The translations under genes and the position numbers were made by a program. DNA of 64,000 nucleotides from Salegentibacter sp. 24. Its GTDB lineage: Bacteria > Bacteroidota > Bacteroidia > Flavobacteriales > Flavobacteriaceae. Where the stretch lies: assembly GCF_004362395.1 (NCBI RefSeq), contig NZ_SNWE01000020.1, forward strand, positions 1-64,000, in the 5' to 3' direction. Under the pieces are notes generated by a model that had not been told where the DNA came from, searched no databases, and saw only the letters and a program-made list of their open reading frames with translations. Below are positions 61,052-64,000 of this stretch, in pieces (the stretch's first letter is position 1; the number at the start of each line of letters is the position of its first letter).

Positions 61052-62263
61052 TTACTGCTCTAGGTTTTTCTGCTGCTCGGCATTGTTTCCAGGGGTTGAT
61101 TCGGATGCTTCGGTCCTAAGTTTGACCCCCTCGGAAACCACACTTAGATTTGTGGTAACCACTTCCTCTCCCTGGCTGAGCCCATGACTTATGTAAGCAT
61201 ATTTAGAATCTGTAAGAATGACCTCTACCTCTCTAATGGATAATTCCCCATCCTGGTTGACCCATACCGTCTGGTTTGTTCTCAAATAATCGCGGTTTAA
61301 ACGAACTACCTCTTCGATTTCCCGACCCTGGACAGCTGCCTTGACAAAACCGCCTATAATGAGTTCTCGCTGGGTATTGGTCGTATCTTCTCTGGCCAAG
61401 GGATCCTCAACGCTAACGAGGACTCGGGCAAGACGGGTCTGATCGTCAAGAGCCCCTATCTGTTGATCCAGATAACCTACACGAGAAATTCCCTCCGGCC
61501 AACCGGTATCTCGTATCTCTACTGTTGATCCTTTTTTCTCTTCAGATTTAGGAAAAGATAACCATTGTAGTTTATCCACCGGAACGCTAAGGATGATCCA
61601 ATACTTTTCGCTGCCTACCAATCGGCCCAGAACCTCACCCGGGCTAACCTGTGATCCCACCGTTACGTTCTGGCTCAAAATATGAGCATCAAAAGGAGCT
61701 TTAATCGTTGCCCGTGATAATTCCAGTTCGGCCTGTGCTACGGCCGCATTGGCTGCCTTTACCTGTGCTTTTATAGCATTTAACTGAGGTGTTCTAAGAA
61801 CCAGGGCTCTTTGATTTTCAGAAAGAGAATCCACTCCTGCAAGTTCCAAATCCTGCTCCGCCACTTCCTGTCGTCCCATTTCCATTTTTAGGTTGGTTTG
61901 GGCCTGGAGTAAATCACTTTTTCTTAATTCCAAAGTATTTCGGAAATCTGAGGGATCAATCCGTAAGAGTACAGTTCCCTTTTGAACAAAGCCTCCGGGA
62001 ACAAATTCATCTGACCTGTATATAATCTGACCACTCACCTGCGAACTTAACATCACATCTTCTACCGGCCGTACCATGCCGGTAGCCTGAATAACGGGTT
62101 GAAAATCTCCCTCTTCTGCTTCCACTACATCTATCAGCATTGGTGTTTGCTTTGTGGCACCTTCAGAACTTGCAGTAGGTTCAGTTGAAAAAATGAGAAA
62201 AGTAACAACTACCGCAAGGAGCAGGATGCCCAAACAGATGATCAATATTTTTTTAGTGCTCAT
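61052..62263 (-). CDS. RND periplasmic adaptor subunit
   Basis: A 403-aa membrane-fusion protein, read from ATG 62263 ([20 protein letters not shown] is a clear membrane anchor). Lipoyl halves flank a coiled hairpin ([44 protein letters not shown]), followed by [10 protein letters not shown] and beta-barrel and membrane-proximal domains. It connects the transporter at 57918 with the outer-membrane protein at 62280; the gap to each is 16 bp or less. Confidence 0.92.
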   Translation of the reverse strand: MSTKKILIICLGILLLAVVVTFLIFSTEPTASSEGATKQTPMLIDVVEAEEGDFQPVIQATGMVRPVEDVMLSSQVSGQIIYRSDEFVPGGFVQKGTVLLRIDPSDFRNTLELRKSDLLQAQTNLKMEMGRQEVAEQDLELAGVDSLSENQRALVLRTPQLNAIKAQVKAANAAVAQAELELSRATIKAPFDAHILSQNVTVGSQVSPGEVLGRLVGSEKYWIILSVPVDKLQWLSFPKSEEKKGSTVEIRDTGWPEGISRVGYLDQQIGALDDQTRLARVLVSVEDPLAREDTTNTQRELIIGGFVKAAVQGREIEEVVRLNRDYLRTNQTVWVNQDGELSIREVEVILTDSKYAYISHGLSQGEEVVTTNLSVVSEGVKLRTEASESTPGNNAEQQKNLEQ

Positions 62264-62279
62264 ATAAGCTTTCTCTTTA

Positions 62280-63752
62280 TTAGAATTCCTGGGAATCAAT
62301 TCGTTCTGGTTCAAACCCACCTGCCAATGCGCGATATAAAGTGATCCTGTACTCAAGAAGGGTTTGCCGGGCTTCAAGAATATCCCTTTGTAGCTGTTGT
62401 TCCTGATCCAAAGAAAGCAGCACGTCCAGGTATTCAGTAAGTCCGTTAAGATATTCTACTCTTAATTGTTTATTTGTTTTTTGTACAAGCTGCAGTCGCC
62501 GCTCCAGCACCTCTATTCTTTCCTTTTGTTTTTGTTCCTGTATTAGTGCATTTTCAACTTCTCTAAAGGCATCTAATACCGTTTGTCCATATAAATAAAG
62601 CTGCTGGTTCTTTAGAGCTTCCGTGCGATCAACCTCAGCACGAAGCCGTCCACCGTACAACAGGGGAGCAACCAAATTACCAGCCAGGGTATACGCCCAG
62701 TTCTGGAAAAGATTTCCATAATTATTTGCCCTGGACTGAGCACTCAAATCAAAGGATAGCCGCGGATATTTGCTTCTTATGGCCTGGGCCATTTCCCGGT
62801 CAGAAGCCAAAACTAAATGGTATGCCTGCTTGACATCGGGACGTCGTCTTATAAGTTCTAATGGAAGCCCCGTTTGGGGAAGAGGGGGTAATTCAGGCAG
62901 CCCATTTTCCGGTATTTTATATTGATTTTGAGGTGGACGACCCAAAAGCACAGCCAACTGGTTTTTTAGCAGGGCCAGTTGAGTTTCATAAAATATCTTC
63001 TGGTTCCGGGTACTTTCCAGTAATTGTTGCTGGCGCAGGATATCTACTGCCCTTATTTGCCCACCTGTAAATCTTGCCAGAAAAAGTCGTATGATATTTT
63101 CATTGGTTTCAATTTGCCTATTTGTTAATTCCAATTGTTTTTTCAAGGTGAGCAGTTGAAACCAGGTTGCACCTATTTCTGCTGAAAGGGTCATAGCCGC
63201 AGCCTGATAATCATAAAAGGATGCCTGTGCTCTAAATTTTTCCGCCTGAATTCCAGCGCGAATCCTTCCCCACAGGTCAATCTCATATCCGGCAGCAAGT
63301 CCTGCCTGAAAGTTTTCACCTCCTACAAAATCGGGTTCCGGACGACTTATTCCACTGCGGGCAGTAAATTCAATATCGGGCCATAAAAATGATTTTTCTC
63401 TTCTCACAATGGCCTGGACTGCCATAAACTGCTGCCAGGTCGCGGAAAGATTGAGATTTTCTGAAAGAGCGCTGTCAATAAGCTTATTTAGAACAGGATC
63501 ATCAAATGAAGTCCACCATTTTTCCGGAATGACTTCTGTCCCGGTATAAGAAAACTCCTGAGCTTCTTCAATGGGGGCTTCTATATTTTCAAGTTTTGGG
63601 GAGCAGCTTAACGTACAAAGGCATATCAGTGGTAGCCATATACCAAATGGCAGCTTTACAGCGGATAAACCGGCTTTAGTCTGAAATAGTTTATGAGGTA
63701 AAATAATATCAACTTCAATAGAAACTCCTGCTACTATGATGCGTAATTGCAT
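62280..63752 (-). CDS. NodT-family outer-membrane efflux lipoprotein
   Basis: A 490-aa TolC-like channel. A lipoprotein signal (LPFGIWLPLICLCTLSC) lies about 35 residues after the only clear start, ATG 63752; no closer ATG, GTG or TTG exists, so the N-terminus is unusually long or the start is CTG-like. The body has the two hairpin repeats with NLNLSATWQQFMAVQ, RPDVKQAYHLVLASDREMAQAI and YLNGLTEYLDVLLSLDQEQQLQ. It completes the efflux complex with the two downstream genes. Confidence 0.9.
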   Translation of the reverse strand: MQLRIIVAGVSIEVDIILPHKLFQTKAGLSAVKLPFGIWLPLICLCTLSCSPKLENIEAPIEEAQEFSYTGTEVIPEKWWTSFDDPVLNKLIDSALSENLNLSATWQQFMAVQAIVRREKSFLWPDIEFTARSGISRPEPDFVGGENFQAGLAAGYEIDLWGRIRAGIQAEKFRAQASFYDYQAAAMTLSAEIGATWFQLLTLKKQLELTNRQIETNENIIRLFLARFTGGQIRAVDILRQQQLLESTRNQKIFYETQLALLKNQLAVLLGRPPQNQYKIPENGLPELPPLPQTGLPLELIRRRPDVKQAYHLVLASDREMAQAIRSKYPRLSFDLSAQSRANNYGNLFQNWAYTLAGNLVAPLLYGGRLRAEVDRTEALKNQQLYLYGQTVLDAFREVENALIQEQKQKERIEVLERRLQLVQKTNKQLRVEYLNGLTEYLDVLLSLDQEQQLQRDILEARQTLLEYRITLYRALAGGFEPERIDSQEF

Positions 63753-63976
63753 CTATGGCTGCTTCCGTTTCAGGTTCCTAATTCTTTATACATAGCATCT
63801 TGTAAGTTACTATTTTTTTGGAAGTTGACAACAGCTGCTTTATTTTAGAGAAAAAAGATTATTTAACTGTTGAAAAAACCTTTGTTTTTTGCCTTTTCTC
63901 TTAGCTCATCATGGGTTTAGATGAGGCTTATTTAAAGTCATAAAGAATTCAACCTCAATGGCTCTTTTTGAACAAA

Positions 63977-64000
63977 ATGAAACGATATTTGTTACTAGTT
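63977..64000 (+). CDS. 5' end of a gene cut by the window edge
   Basis: ATG 63977 opens a frame reading MKRYLLLV, the start of a typical signal peptide or lipoprotein, divergent from the efflux operon. Only eight codons are visible. The gap 63753-63976 shows no other gene. Confidence 0.35.

Overview
The window looks like a chromosome segment of a marine or sediment Flavobacteriaceae (Bacteroidota; Salegentibacter/Gramella/Zunongwangia-like). The base composition is AT-rich. Candidate promoters follow the Bacteroidota -7 pattern TAnnTTTG, envelope proteins carry typical Bacteroidota signal peptides, and the gene families (PepSY-like proteins, SYLF lipoprotein, clade II nos cluster, DUF1003, DUF4256) are common in that group. 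The genus is inference.

Region 1 (about 0.4-12.5 kb) is a stress/maintenance neighbourhood: a stand-alone LigD-type polymerase, a PCMT-erythromycin esterase fusion, a phosphoribosyltransferase, a zinc alcohol dehydrogenase, a split phosphotransferase/P-loop kinase pair and a DUF1003 membrane protein. Between them lie several decaying genes: dienelactone hydrolase, patatin, a bactofilin-like protein, a DUF6799-like protein and an ABC ATPase tail.

Region 2 (12.9-17.9 kb) is an OmpR-type two-component system with a PepSY-like lipoprotein, an SdiA-regulated-domain protein and a TVP38 membrane protein downstream, and a second PepSY-like secreted protein upstream on the opposite strand. Region 3 (17.9-22.9 kb) holds glutamate dehydrogenase in a four-gene operon (54-aa CxxC protein, gdhA, GreA/GreB-like factor, small helical protein). 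It is preceded by a good sigma-54 promoter and a repeated upstream element, directly after an NtrC-type regulator/kinase pair.

Region 4 (23-32.4 kb) has a beta-barrel protein, another two-component system, a DODA/YceI/SDR/DsbA/YceI redox cluster, two Crp/Fnr regulators and a GNAT acetyltransferase. Region 5 (32.4-41.4 kb) is a tandem island array at tRNA-Leu(UAG). One intact tRNA gene and two 3'-end copies bracket a metal-efflux RND operon with His-rich proteins (plus a broken tyrosine recombinase) and an AbiE-type toxin-antitoxin remnant.

Region 6 (41.5-46.9 kb) is mostly core genes: M20 dipeptidase, universal stress protein, DUF4256, exonuclease/GIY-YIG nuclease and a SYLF lipoprotein. Region 7 (47-56.6 kb) is nitrogen-oxide metabolism: RIC, a multi-pass membrane protein, a cysteine-free Crp/Fnr regulator, and the cytochrome c-nosZ-membrane protein-nosL-nosD-nosF-nosY operon. 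Three promoters here share a TATGAC-N4-sTCATw operator at identical spacing to a -7 box, which suggests one small regulon that includes the regulator itself. Region 8 (56.7-64 kb) ends with a DUF6544-like membrane protein and a complete HAE1-type RND efflux operon.
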